Shown: positions 20,156-33,245, counted from the stretch's first letter. The stretch: DNA of 64,000 bases from Macrostomum hystrix (GCA_950097015.1 CATNEN010000034.1:1130501-1194500), one strand, 5' to 3'. A program made the numbers and translations. Notes: generated by a model not told the origin, from the sequence alone.

Positions 20156-23100
20156 TCAGTGCGCGTGCTGGTAGGCTCCGGGTAAGCCCGGGGTACCGTA
20201 GCCCTGACTGACTAGCTGAGAACTGCTCACAGTGGCATAGCCGTTCAGCATGGCACCGCTGCGGAGTGACAGGTGCAGGGATTCATGCTGGTTCATACCT
20301 GATTCTTACCTATGCCCCAATTCTCACCCATGCCCCAATTCTCACCCATGCCCCAATTCTCACCCATGCCCCAATTCTCACCCATGCCCCAATTCTCACC
20401 CATTCCCCAATTCTCACCCATGCCCCAATTCTCACCTTTTGCCCCAAATCTCACCCATGCCCAAATACGCACCCACTCCGATTCTCACCCACTCCAATTC
20501 TCACCCACTCCAATTCTCACCCACTCCAATTCTCACCCACTCCAATTCTCACCCACTCCAATTCTCACCCACTCCGATTCTCACCCACTCTAATGCTTAC
20601 TGGTACCAGTCCCCCAAATTACCTCTCTAATTCTCACCCAACCAAATTCTACCTATCCCTATTCTTACCAATCCAATCCAAACCATCCACAATTCACACC
20701 CGCCCAGCTAGCTCACCTGGCTGTCGGCGCTCCGGGATAGGCGGCAGCGGCGGCCGCGTAAGGGCCAAGCGGCTGCTGAAGGAAAGCCAGCTGGCTCGCG
20801 TAGCTGGGATAGGCGAGTGGGTTGTTGGCCGCAGCCGCAGCCGCAGCCGCCGCTGCCGCTGCGGCGTAGTAGCTGTAGGGCGTCAGGAGGGCCTGCAGAG
20901 TGATGGCAACTTTGCAGTATGGCGGAGAGATTCCAAGCTTGAAAATTTGTCATCCTGTCACTCTGTCATCTTGTCACTCTGTCATCCTGTCACTCTGTCA
21001 TCCTGTCACTCTGTCATCCTGTCACTCTGTCATCCTGTCACTCTGTCATCCTGTCACTCTGTCATCCTGCCACTCTGTCATCGTGCAGCTCTCACCGCTG
21101 CGCTGTCCTTCTCATTGCTCTCCTTGCCCCAGGAGCATTTGCAGGGCTGGCCGCCAACGTCCTTGCCGTGCATTGTGATGATGGCGCGTGTGGCGCCTTC
21201 GTGAGTGTCGAATCGGATGAAAGCGTAGCCCTTCTCCTTGAAGACGCGCACCTCCATGATTGCTCCGAAATCCTTGAAGGCATCGCGTAGTAGTTCCTCT
21301 GTCAAGTTTGTCAAGGTTGAGGCGAAGTTGTGCATGTGTCACGTGATATTTTATCACCAACCAATCAGACTTCGTAAACTCACCGCAGAGTCCTCTGGTG
21401 ATGCCACCGACGTACACGGTGCTGTTGACTGTGGAGGAGGCTTGCGCAACCTCTTCATAATTCAATGGCTTTTGGTCAACTGCAGGTGGGACCGAATTCA
21501 GTGTAGGGCTTGTCATTGTTCTACCATTGTGTAGTCATAATCTCTTTAATCCCAATCGGTATTCTATTCCCAACCTCTTCTAAACCCTATCTCTACTCCA
21601 GCTCCAATCAGTATCCCACCCCAATATCTGAATCGCACACCAATCTCACCTGGCGTCTGTTGCGGCTTGCGCACGGCCCAGTTGGTGCGTATAGCCCTGT
21701 TGCCTAGCAACTGGCCGTTCATCTTCTGCATCGCGTCTTCTGCCTCGTTCTTGTTGGCGAAAGCCACGAATCCGTAGCCCTTTGGCTTCTGCGTGTGCAT
21801 ATCCTTGATGATCTTGCACTCACTGTAGTTTTGTTAGCGTGGGATAGTTTGTGATTGTCATGGTAACCCCATAGCAACCTGTCTATAAGGGACCAAAATT
21901 GTCTCGATAGTTGCCTAATTCCGTAAATGCCCAAACAGCTCTCGTTTGCAAAGATGGACGCGAAGAAACAGAGTTTCAGGCAGGTTAATAAACTGTCTGA
22001 GTCACTGCCGTAAATGCATTGGCGCCAACTAGACTGGAGCTGATTATTCAGCATAAATGCTAGAGTAGCAATTATTCACTAGGGTCTGGATGCAGAACGA
22101 CTCAAATGTATTTATAATTCGACTCCAATGGCTATTCTCCCATGAGGCACAGGCGTCCAGATCCCCAATAAAAATTCTCTGTCAGCCTAATTTCAGCTGA
22201 GCTGGGCGTCTGAGGCTACCAATTCAGGGGACATTTTTCACTACTGGACACACACCGATACCAATGCATACCTATATATAGAGAGTTATAATAGCTCTCT
22301 ATTCTACCTCAATCTCTATTCTACCTAATCTCTATTCTAACTCAATCTCTATTCTACCTAATCTCTATTCTAACTCAATCTCTATTCTACCTAATCTCTA
22401 TTCTACATCAATCTCTATTCTACCTAATCTCTATTCTACATCAATCTCTATTCTAACTCAATCTCTATTCTACCTAATCTCTATTCTAACTCAATCTCTA
22501 TTCTACCCCAATCACTATTCTACCCCAATCTCTATTCTACCTAATCTCTATTCTAACTCAATCCCTATTCTACATCAATCTCTATTCTACCTAATCTCTA
22601 TTCTAACTCAATCTCGATTCTACCCCAATCACTATTCTACCCCAATCTCTATTCTACCTAATCTCTATTCTAACTCAATCTCGATTCTACCCCAATCTCT
22701 ATTCTACCCCAATCTGTATTCTACCCCAATCTGTATTCTACCCCAATCTGTATTCTACCCCAATCTGTATTCTACCCCAATCTATATTCCACTTTAATGT
22801 CTATTCTACCCCCATCCCTATTCTACCCCAATCTCTATTCTACCCCAATCTCTATTCTACCCCAATCTCTATTCTACCCCAATCTATATTCCACTTTAAT
22901 GTCTATTCTACCCCCATCCCTATTCTACCCCAATCTCTATTCTACCCCAATCTCTATTCTACCTCAATCTCTATTCTACCCCAATCTCTATTCTACTCCA
23001 ATCTCTATTGTACCCCAATCTATATTCTACCCCCAACCCTATTCTACCCCAATCTATATTCTACCCCAATCTATATTCTACCCCCATTCCTATTCTACCT

Positions 23101-26100
23101 CAATCTATATTCTACCCCAATCTATATTCCACCTCAATGTCTATTCTACCCCCATCCATATTCTACCTCAATCTAGATTCTACCCCCATCCCTATTCTAC
23201 GCCAATCTCTATTCTACTCCAATCTCTATTCTACCCCAATCTCTATTCTACAAGTACTATACGAGTATTTTATATCAGACTCGGAGTGTATGTCTGTGTT
23301 GTGTACATCGTGGCTCAGGACAAGGGATCCGATAAGGTATATATTTAAAAGTTCAGCCCACCCCCTCAGTCTGCAATACTCCTACAGTAAGTCGTAAAAC
23401 CCAGTTCTGGAGAATAACATAGAAACAGACGGAGAGACTACAGCTGAGCTGAGGGCTGCAGTGAAAGCTGAGACAAGCAAAAGAGAAATTTCAGACTTGT
23501 GAGAAGCCAAACCAAACAGCACTTGAGAATGGCTGCAATGAGTTGAGGCTGGCAGGGCTTGCTGCTGCTCAGAAAATTTCTGCTCAAGCACGGGCAACTA
23601 CTCACGTGACAACTCCGAAGGCTGAGAAGGCGTCCTTCAGCTGGTGAGACTCCACGTCTGGTGCCAGGTCGCCGACAAATATGTGATGGTGGCCTGCGAT
23701 GATGGCGATGTGTTGAATATTTCCGATTTTCAAATCAGGATTTCAGATCTTCAAAGTGGGATTTCAAATTCCTAAAAATGGGATTTAGAATCCTCAAAAT
23801 AGGATTTCTCAAAACAGGATTTCATATCCTTCAAAACTAATTTAGAAACCTCAAAATGGGATTTCAGATCCTTAAAATGGATTTCAGATCCTTAAAATAG
23901 GATTTAGATCCCATCACAATCCCATTTTCTCAAAATAGGATTTCAGATCCTGAAAATTGGATTTCAGATCCTTAAAATGGGATTTTGAATCCTTCAAATG
24001 GGATTTCAGATCCTCAAATGGGATTTAGATCCACGAAATGGGATTTAGATCGACGAAATAGGATTTAAAATCTTCAAAATTCTTATATCCTCGAAGTGGG
24101 ATTTCTGATTAAAAAAATAGCACATCAGATTCTCAAAATGGGATTTAAGCTTCCAGGGATCCTGATGTTGGGCTTGACAGGCATCCAATCGTTCAGTAAA
24201 TCGCGGAAGCGAATCGCATGCACATTTCGAACAAAACCGCTGACCACTCACAGGTTGTATCGACCTTTGGGCTGCCGCCAGACCCCGCGTGGTGTCCCAT
24301 GCCGCTTGGAAACAACTGCAGGCCCTGGCAAATGTAAAGTGATATAGTGGCAGACTGCAATTTGAATTCTTTCATTTCCATCGTTTCAAAATGGTCGTCA
24401 ATTTGCTAGTTGATCAGTCGGCGAGAACACAAATTTTACAACAGCAAATACTTAATCGAAGTCAAATGTTGTTCTATAGACATTTTGTTATCTTCTTTGA
24501 AACGAGAAGATGGGAGAGCTTTTGTTGGATCAGCTATCAAGCTCTGAATGTAGAAACTGGAGAGACAACTCCACCGCCAAACCCACATTTTCCCGAAAAT
24601 TTACGCTTGAGCAGATAGGAAATTTCCGTATGATGCAACAATGTTGCTACAATTTTGTTTTATTAGAAAGCTTAATAAATTCTCTACATTTAGTTGTGCT
24701 TCAATGCAATTTTAGAAATGTTATAAATGCTTTTTAGCAAAGTTTTGATGCGAAGAAACGATTTTTATATAGAAATATAGAGTTTAGAAAATCATTGAGA
24801 GTTTAGTATAAACTTTCTTTAAGCGCGGCTCACTTGCTAAAACAGGCAAACACACAAGCTTCAGCTAAAATTTAGAGAATTTATTTTGTATGTATTATAC
24901 CAATATTGATAGGCTGCAGAGGGCTGAAACGAGGTAAAACATTTCACGGCCCGCCCGCTGTGAATATCTATGGAATTCGACCATAGACAACAGCAGAGGG
25001 CTGGCTGCCGTTAGTTTCAACCTCGTTTCAACACGCGTAGGCTAACTACAATCCCCGTTTGCCCGCCAACCCCGTCTGTGTCTCAAAGCATTTCATTTAT
25101 ATGCTTTGCTTTTAATCAAAATCAAATAAATAAATCAAATATAATAAATAAATCAAATATAATAAATAAATCAAATATAATAAATAAATGATTTATTTCC
25201 CGCTCGCCCGGGGCGGATAAACGCAACGTTTACCATAGACAACTCTGGGGGAAATAAAAAGAACGTAGCTCACAGCTAGCCATAGCTCAGACTGTCTTAC
25301 ACGCCTAGTGTACACCTTTTACCACAGGCGCTTCTTCTTCAAACAGGTCTGCTTTTTACCATAGACTATGGACAGAGTCAGGTAGAGAAAGAGAGAGTCA
25401 GAGTTTATACACAGAGCATAAAAGTGCAATCAAAGTTGGCGGGCAAACGGGGAATACATACCATATTTCACATTCATTACGGCTGTCTAGGGTGGAAAGG
25501 CACTCGCTGCGACATTTGCGCCTCGAGCCTTCCATCCTAGGGAGCCGAAATAAATGGGAAATATTATACATTTATTTAGTCATCACTGTTATTATACAAT
25601 TAGAATTTCCTATCTGCCCAGAGTATTTTAGCTTTGCTCATTTCGATGCTCATTTCATCGGCCATAGACACTTCCTTCTAGTTTTGAAATGATTGAATAG
25701 GTAGGAGAGGCTAACAAGAAAATAGAGGAATATGGGATTCAGCAATGCTGAGCTAGGGGGGGGGTTGGTCGGGCTCGTTCCTAATACTTTTGCAGCCGCT
25801 AGGAATAAGTTACACTGCTACACCAATTATTGGCATATGGTAGGGGAGCCAGGTGGCCTCTGCTGAGCAAAAATGCATTGAGAGAGGCCATTGCCCAGGA
25901 GAAAAGCGAGTGAGAGGGTGACACGATGAGGAGGAGGGGTGGACGGAATCCGATCTCAATTTTGCCAATATCCCAATAAAGACAGCAGCTGTTTCTTGAA
26001 GCCTATAGCCAGCCACCCCAGTAGAGCGTCTACCCCCCTCCCCAGTTCAACTCGATCTTGAAGCCGAAGCCGTGTTGCTTGATGTGTGGCCTTCTAGAGA

Positions 26101-27319
26101 ACTTATGCCGCTGCCTGCATGCAATGTGCGACTATTTCTCAAGCAGCAGCAAGCCAGTTGAATAATGGGAATAATGGCCTGCCAACGCATGCTCAAACAC
26201 TTGCGCGAGTCCGCCTCGAGGCCATATTATTGAGCTGGCTCAACTTTTTTTGTTCAAAGAAAAGAAATATCGAATGAACACACACAGCAACACAGAGGGG
26301 AGGTATTGCTAGGTATTTTAGGCACTCAGACACGTGCAGACAAAGCGATTTAAAAAAAATATAACTGCTGTTAGGGCTGAGTGAAAAAACCCTTCTCTTG
26401 TATAGAAGCCGAAAGAACCTCGCCAATGTCTCACCTGGCTTTGTGGAATTGAACTAAAAACACCGAGCTATCTTATCCCTTTCAAGGCATTTTTACTCCT
26501 TCTGCATCCACAAAGGCGTTCAGCAACTCTCATTCTACCATTCTTCTTAAACACATCCTGCCAGTTTTCCACACCCTCTCATATCTCCCTCTCTTTGTCT
26601 CCCCCGAATAATCTCTCCCTTACTCGTTGCCTCGTTTCTCCACTATCTCATTTCTCCCAGGTGAGATTTCTCCCTTCCTTATTTCTCCCATGTCTCATTT
26701 CTCCCATGTCTCATTTCTCCCATGTCTCATATCTCCCATGTCTCATTTCTCCCATGTCTCATTTCTCCCGTGTCTCATTTCTCCCATGTCTCATTTCTCC
26801 CATGTCTCATTTCTCCCATGTCTCATTTCTCCCATGTCTCATTTCTCCCATGTCTCATTTCTCCCATGTCTCATTTCTCCCATGTCTCATTTCTCCCATG
26901 TCTCATTTCTCCCATGTCTCATTTCTCCCATGTCTCATTTCTCCCATGTCTCATTTCTCCCATGTCTCATTTCTCCCATGTCTCATTTCTCCCATGTCTC
27001 ATTTCTCCCATGTCTCATTCTCCCATGTATCTTTGCTCTGATGTCACATTTCTCCCATCTGTGATTTCTCCCTTCCTCAGTGCCTCATTTCTTCCATGTC
27101 TCATTTCTCCCCTCTGAGCTAATCCCATTCTTACCCCCCCAGCTGCGCATTACTCTCAGAGTCTAGCATTTTCATGTCGCAGGGTCTGTGCTGCCAGTTT
27201 GTCTCCGTGGGATGACAATGCATTTCGCCGCGCTGCCAGCAACATCCAGACCCCATCCAGTTCCCTGAGCAGGGAACTGGACACGCATCACGCGCTTTCT
27301 ACCGCCATCTCTCACTAAA

Positions 27320-27355
<36 letters not shown>

Positions 27356-30103
27356 TGGTGGCAGTGTGGGACTGAGGGGGTTTCCTTAGTCACAAAAAAC
27401 CGGAGAAAATGCCGTACCCTAGGCAGCTGCCAGCCAGTTAATAATTGATTGGATCAGGGCCAGTATTTTGGGAGACAGGCTTGGCAATGGCGGATCAATA
27501 TTTTATTAAGACGAAGACCAAGCTATGGAATAGGAGTGACGGTGCATTGGCCAGGGCCCAAGCACTGGCGGTAACCGGAGAGCGGAGGGCGGAGCTGCTG
27601 GCGGATGTTAATGCGGGCGCAGAGAGAGAGAGAGGCGCATGAATAATTCAGCGGCCAGCTGCCGGGCAGCAGCACCGTCGGACTCACGCCACAGACCGCT
27701 CGGTTTTCGTCAGAAGAAAAAAATATTGGTGAAAAAAACTGATAGAGAGAGTTTTCCGACCGGAATATTACACCTCACTCTCGCCTGGCCAGTTTAGATT
27801 CACTTCCGGCCTAAGAGAATCCGACTTCGAATAGCATTGGCAGGATTCCGTCACGTGCCTAAGCAGGGCTTCCCCGCAAGATAACAGTTTCTAAAAATAG
27901 CAACATATCAAGCCCCACTTAGCCAATGATTGCCGTTGGAATTACAATCGACTTAAGCATAAAATAATGAAGTAGAGGCAACTAGAAAATGCTAATCGCA
28001 ATGTAGCTCGAACTGCGATTAGACACACACACAGAGAGGGAAAAGAAACACATGTAAGTGGCAAAAGTAACTGAATCAAAGAAAAATTGTACATGGGCTT
28101 TAGGCAATTGAAACTTGAGTAAAAATAATTTATGTTATCGTAATAAATTAAACTAAAACTTCGAGAGGTAGTTAGGAAACTTTTATTAAAAATATATATT
28201 AATTGTTGTTAAAAATAGTTTAGAGGCCTGTCAGGCCTGTCAGACACGGATTCTAAACGGGCACCAAGCTGATAGGCTAAACTGGGGCAAAACCAACTAA
28301 CCGAAATCAAACCAAGCGACTACACACAGCTTGCTGCGGATGGCTGCACCAGTTCGGATTTGGGAGAGCTAGCAGAGGGACATAGGAGAGAATGAGATGG
28401 CTGATGGAGAGCAGAGGGAGAGAGGCAGAGGGGTAGAGGGAGAGGGCAGAGGGAGAGGGGTAGAGGGAGAGGGGCAGTGGGGAAGGGGCAGAGGGAGAGG
28501 GGTAGAGGGAGAGGGTCAGAGGGAGAGGGGTAGAGGGAGAGGGGCAGAGGGGCAGAGGGAGAGGGGTAGAGGGAGAGGGGCAGTGGGGAAGGGGCAGAGG
28601 GAGAGGGGTAGAGGGAGAGGGGCAGAGGGAGAGGGGTAGAGTGAGAGGGTCAGAGGGAGAGGGGTAGAGGGAGAGGGGCAGAGGGGCAGAGGGAGAAGGG
28701 TAAAGGGAGAGGGGTAGAGGGAGAGGGGCAGTGGGGAAGGGGCAGAGGGAGGGTAGAGGGAGAGGGGCAGAGGGAGAGGGGTAGAGGGAGAGGGGCAGTG
28801 GGGGAGGGGCAGAGGGAGAGGGTCAGAGGGAGAGGGGCAGAGGGTCAGAGGGAGAGGGGTAGAGGGAGAGGGTCAGAGGGAGAGGGACAGAGGGAGAGGG
28901 GTAGACGGAGAGGGTCAGAGGGAGAGGGGTAGAGGGAGAGGGGCAGAGGGGCAGAGGGAGAGGGGTAGAGGGAGAGGGGTAGAGGGGCAGAGGGAGAGGG
29001 GTAGGGGAGAGGGGCAGAGGGGGAGGGGCAGAGGAAGAGTGTCGACGTCAGAGGGAGAGGGGCAGAGGGAGAGGGTCGACGTCAGAGGTAGAGGGGCAGA
29101 GGGAGAGGGTCGACGTCAGAGGGGGAGGGGCAGAGGGAGAGTGTCGACGTCAGAGGGAGAGGCGCAGAGGGAGAGGGTCGACGTCAGAGGTAGAGGGGCA
29201 GAGGGAGAGGGTCGACGTCAAGAGGGAGTGGGGCAGAGAGAGAGGGGCTGGGTTTAGCGGTGGTCTGCAGGCAGGCGGGAAATGCCACAGAGTTCTCGGT
29301 AGCAGCGAGTCGATTTCAGTGGGAGAGGAAAGTTAGGTTTTTTGTTTGGCTATCAAATGCCAAGAAGGAATATATAATTTGTGTTAAAAAACGGCTGCAA
29401 TATAGCAAATGTTATTAACTGAGAAAGTAAGTAGAGAAAAACTATTTGAAAAAAATGAAACAAGATTATTGGCAGCTGGGATTGGAGGAAAATGGGCTGA
29501 TTTCTGCTCAGGCAGACAATAAGGCAACAATAATCTCACATATAGAGCGAAGTAAGCAGAAAATTGCTTTTGGGAAATGTTTAATAAAGCACAAATTTAT
29601 AAATTAAGAAATCGGAGAGTGAGATGAAAGCCGCGAGATCCAAGCTGCAATACTTACACACTCAAAGGCCAGACAAACCCGCCCTCACCTGCTGCCCTGT
29701 GGCGCCGAAACAGTGGGAGATATTTTCAATGGATCGTATAAAGAAGCTGAATGATTGCGCATTGTTTCACTAGTTACATGCTTGAGTACACTAGTTTGGT
29801 TGCAAAAAAACTAGCATTCTGAGCACACCGCCAGCTCACCTTGTTCAGCGGCACTCCAGTCAGGGCTCCCGGGTTCGCGTAGCCTCCACCGCCGCCGCTG
29901 CTGCCACCTCCGGTGTAGGCGGCCAGTGCTGCCGGGTTGCCGGCTAGCAGGGCGGCGGCCGCCGCAGCAGCGGCCGAATTCGCTCCGCCGCCGCCGCCGC
30001 CGCCACCGCCTGGCGTGATGGCGCCTGTCGGCTGCTGATTGGCCTGGGCGGCTGCGCCGTAGGCGGCGGCGCCCTGAGGCAGCAGGACGAGCTCGTACAT
30101 CAT
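20156..30103 (-). CDS. TIA-1/TIAR-like RNA-binding protein with two RRMs
   Basis: Exons in transcript order: 30103-29840, 24324-24252, 23693-23606, 21822-21650, 21479-21384, 21298-21096, 20892-20717 and 20258-20156. All phases agree and give 391 residues. TIA proteins bind U-rich RNA, steer 5' splice-site choice and form stress granules. Residues 1-88 are Ala/Gly-rich. The first RRM (~114-190) has RNP2 IFVGDL (117-122) and RNP1 KGYGFVAF (156-163) and corresponds to TIA RRM2. The second (~219-290) has VYVGGI (221-226) and KGYAFIRF (254-261), ends KCSWGKE and corresponds to RRM3. The C-terminal ~100 residues are an Ala-rich, Tyr/Gln-bearing tail. No RRM1 was found: exon 1 joins exon 2 in phase 0, and no RRM-like frame is visible in the 5.5-kb first intron. 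The start is the first of two adjacent ATGs; a CTAATTTAG just upstream could be a 5' UTR or spliced-leader acceptor. Confidence 0.88.
20307..20595 (-). repeat. 18-bp and 16-bp minisatellites, TIA-like gene intron 7
   Basis: First CCCATGCCCCAATTCTCA units (~20315-20465), then CCCACTCCAATTCTCA units (~20470-20590), as read on the plus strand. On the coding strand every unit contains GGGTGAGAAT, a good 5' splice-site look-alike. Confidence 0.9.
20949..21085 (-). repeat. 16-bp minisatellite, TIA-like gene intron 6
   Basis: About 9 copies of GTCATCCTGTCACTCT (plus strand). The array starts within about 15 bases of the donor of exon 21298-21096 and fills most of a 203-bp intron. Confidence 0.9.
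22285..23255 (-). repeat. 18-bp minisatellite, TIA-like gene intron 3
   Basis: Nearly 1 kb of CAATCTCTATTCTACCCC variants (plus strand). Subfamilies with CTAACT, CTACAT and CTACCC are arranged in higher-order blocks. The 18-base period keeps one frame open for 183 codons; this is not a gene. Confidence 0.9.
23725..24155 (-). repeat. ~20-bp degenerate minisatellite, TIA-like gene intron 2
   Basis: Diverged copies of AAAATGGGATTTCAGATCCT (plus strand) fill most of the 558-bp intron. More diverged than the other arrays, so probably older. Confidence 0.8.
25053..25452. mobile_element. MITE with 18-bp perfect terminal inverted repeat
   Basis: CCCCGTTTGCCCGCCAAC at 25053-25070 is repeated inverted at 25435-25452. 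The 400-bp interior has no gene and includes about four 18-base AT-rich units (AATAAATAAATCAAATAT) at 25117-25195. No clear target duplication. Lies in intron 1 of the TIA-like gene. Confidence 0.6.
26670..27030 (-). repeat. 16-bp minisatellite, TIA-like gene intron 1
   Basis: About 22 near-identical copies of TCTCATTTCTCCCATG (plus strand). The very low divergence suggests recent expansion. All three plus frames stay open, which gives three false overlapping ORFs. Confidence 0.92.
27321..27353 (+). repeat. (CTG)11 microsatellite, TIA-like gene intron 1
   Basis: Eleven uninterrupted CTG triplets (CAG in the transcript sense). Confidence 0.95.
28408..29245 (+). repeat. Polypurine minisatellite, TIA-like gene intron 1
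   Basis: About 840 bp of GGGAGAGGGG(T/C)AGA units, almost pure purine on the plus strand, so the transcript is a long C/U tract. From 29040 on the units are interrupted at regular spacing by GTCGACGTCAGA. Confidence 0.92.
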
Positions 30104-31290
30104 GGTCGATGGCCTGGGCCTCACTAAATTAGTACCGCTGTTTATCCCGCTGGCTCAGAATGCGACCGTTGAGCAAGTGAAAGGCGGTTAGGCGGCCTGC
30201 TCCGATCCCTATTTTATACTCCCTCAGTCCTCTTCCTCTCACGGCCTGGTCGTGTTTTCCCCTTCCCACCTCCCCAGTCCCAATGTTCCGTGAGCGCCTT
30301 CCAGCTGGGCGCGGTGGCTGGCTGACTGTCTTGGAGCGACTGGCGCGATGGCCAATGGGAGACGCGGCCGTGTTTTGACTCGCCCCAACCACCACCAACG
30401 CTACACACATTCTGCTGGGTGAGGAGCAAGTGAGAACGAGGCGAACGACTCACCGGGCCTGGACTGAGGGGGAGGTGCAGCGGGGCCAAAAGGAAGGCAG
30501 CCCGCGTGAGTTGGCTGGGAGGAAAATTGGAAGGGAACGACCGGGAGCTGCGTGTTGGTAAGAAAAAAACTTTTTTTGCTGCTGCTGCTGCTGCACTGGG
30601 GGGAATGGCAGTTTTTCATAGGGTTTTAGACTGAAGGCGGTGAGAAATGGTGGGGTGCTGAGCTTAGAGACAGCAGCATGCGGACACAAACCAACACAGG
30701 TCCCGAAGCAATTTGGGGATTTGTAGCAACTGCGGGCGGTCCGCCGCCAAGTGTTGCAAAACTGGGAATAATGTAAAGCGTATTGCAAAGCCGTAGCGGG
30801 GTGGACTCGGCGCTGGGGTCTATGACAGTCGCTAGAGTAAATGGCAGGTGAATTGTCTGACCGGGGCGGGTTCCAGAGTCAGGCCCTGCCGATAGGGATC
30901 AGTTCCCGTCCGATCGATCCGCGGCGGGTCTCTCAGTAGCGAGCCAATTCAGCGCTTGTCAGGGGCCGGGCGCAACACGCAGAGTTTGAGCTGCATGAGC
31001 TCAAAAACACTTGAACTCGCGCGGCCGTACAAGCGGCGCCGCGCACGCGTGGCTGAGCTGCAGCTGGCTCGATTCGGTAGCGATTACTCACACTGCCCCG
31101 GCTCATTGTTGTGCCCGCGTCATTTGTTCATAGGTGGCGGGCACCTGTGTAATGCGGTCCAGTTGAGCTCCATTGTTTCAAATGCTCACACTGGGCCAAC
31201 TATGCCAAACATATTCACCGATGGCATCTGCTATAACAACCATGTAATCTATGCGGACCCCATATTCAGAAATAGGTCATGCTGGGCTGA
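30104..31290 (-). promoter_or_regulatory. Probable promoter and 5' region of the TIA-like gene
   Basis: GC-rich, with many CpGs, directly upstream of the start codon; contains a short GCT repeat (30578-30594). No TATA box seen. Open frames here lack recognisable domains. Role inferred from position. Confidence 0.4.
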
Positions 31291-31299
31291 CAAAGACAA

Positions 31300-32090
31300 A
31301 TAGACAGGAAGACAGACCGACATACAGGAAGATGGACAGACAGACAGACAGACAGACAGGAAGGTGGACAGACAGATAGACAGACAGACTGACAGACAGG
31401 AAGGTGGACAGACAGATAGACAGGCAGACAGACCGACATACAGGAAGGTGGACAGACAGATAGACAATCAGACAGACAGACAGGCAGACAGATTGACAGG
31501 TAGGATGGCGGATAGACAGATAGACAGACAGGCAGACCGACAGACAGGAAGGTGGACAGACAGATAGACAGGCAGACAGACCGACATACAGGAAGGTGGA
31601 CAGACAGATAGACAGACAGACAGACTGACAGACAGGAAGGTGGACAGACAGATAGACAGACAGACAGACTGACAGACAGGAAGGTGGACAGACAGATAGA
31701 CAGACAGACAGGAAGGTGGACAGATAGTTAGAAAGACGGGCAGACCGACAGACAGACAGGAAGGTGGACAGACAGATAGACAGACAGACAGACAGACTGA
31801 CAGACAGGAAGGTGGACAGACAGATAGACAGACAGACAGGAAGGTGGACAGACAGTTAGAAAGACGGGCAGACCGACAGACAGACAGGAAGGTGGACAGA
31901 CAGATAGACAATCAGACAGACAGACAGACAGACAGACAGACAGGAAGGTGGACAGACAGATAGACAATCAGACAGACAGACAGACAGACAGGCAGACAGA
32001 TTGACAGGTAGGAAGGCGGACAGACAGATAGACAGACAGACAGGAAGGTGGACAGACAGACAGACAGACAGCCAGACAGATTAGTAGATA
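31300..32090 (+). repeat. GACA/GATA-type simple repeat with higher-order units
   Basis: About 790 bp of GACAGACAGATAGACA blocks punctuated by AGGAAGGTG, giving longer repeated blocks. Both strands stay open for long stretches, which is an artefact of the 4-base period. Confidence 0.92.
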
Positions 32091-32764
32091 GACAAATAGA
32101 GGCAACCAAGCACACAGGCGTATATATATATCTATATAAAGAGAGTAAGAAAAGCCAAACAAGACCGCATAATAATTAATTGTCGGCGATGTGCGAAAAC
32201 TACGACTCAAAGAATCAAACGAGCTAAGCCGGTTGGCTACTCAGTCACACACTAGAAGTAACGATGCTTTGCGTATTAAATATCTATCTGTGCATTCCAA
32301 CCTGCGATACATCATAGTAGCTTTTATTTCTATATTACCAATCGATGAGGACAAAACGAACACAGTGGATAATTCTACTAATATTACTAGCAGTAGGCAG
32401 TGGAGCCGACAGGGAAAAATCGATTTGAAAGTGCGGAAACTAGACACTAAATGGACACTATTGGCGAATCACCTGAATACGGGTAGCAGAATCAAAACGT
32501 AGCAGAGTTTTATACGAATAATGAATACTAATAGTACTACAATATAGATAGTAATGAATATTGGGACTCACATGCGGTTGACAAAGAGATGTTAACTACT
32601 TAATTACTAGTTATTGACGACAAGGACAGGCTAGTATTGAAGCCTGAATGGGACACACAGACAAGGCTAATATAGGTTAGAAACAGTTTTATTTCAAATA
32701 AGCTATTAAAAAACAATAATTGACAGATAGGGCCAAATTTATAGCCAAGAACTGGATGAGTTAG
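32091..32764. other. AT-rich spacer between arrays
   Basis: No gene, RNA gene or element recognised. A minus-strand AATAAA at about 32688 is the nearest good poly(A) signal downstream of glycogen synthase, but it is about 1.5 kb from the stop codon. Confidence 0.3.
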
Positions 32765-33245
32765 GAGCTAGATATAATTCTAGATAGGGTTGGATGTGAT
32801 CTAGATGGGATAGATATAATTCTAAATAAAGTTGGATGTGAGCTAGATGGGATGGATATAGATCTAAATAGGGTTGGATGTGAGCTAGATGGGATAGATA
32901 TAATTCTAAATAAAGTTGGATGTGAGCTAGATGGGATGGATATAGATCTAAATAGGGTTGGATGTGAGCTAGATGGGATGGATATAGATCTAAATAGGGT
33001 TGGATGTGAGCTAGATGGGATAGATATAATTCTAAATAGGGTTGGATGTGATCTAGATGGGATTGATATAGATCTAAATAAAGTTGGATGTGATCTAGAT
33101 GGGATGGATATAGATCTAAATAGGGTTGGATGAGATCTAGATGGGATGGATATAGATCTAAATAGGGTTGGATGAGATCTAGATGGGACAGATATAATTC
33201 TAAATAGGGTTGGATGTGATCTAGATGGGATAGATATAGATCTAA
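32765..33245. repeat. 42-bp minisatellite downstream of glycogen synthase
   Basis: About 11 copies of a 42-base unit with GTTGGATGTGATCTAGATGG and ATAGATATAATTCTAAATAGG halves. The 14-codon period keeps one frame open on each strand; not a gene. Confidence 0.9.

Noticed and set aside
22797-23397. Long open frames over intron arrays (also at 15271-15986, 17754-18044, 18333-18941, 20250-21204, 26595-27117, 28397-29257, 31249-32210, 32739-33365, 34838-35302, 38592-39221)
   Set aside because: Their periodic peptides come from tandem units whose length or frame avoids stops; several frames or both strands are open at once, and they lie in introns or spacers.
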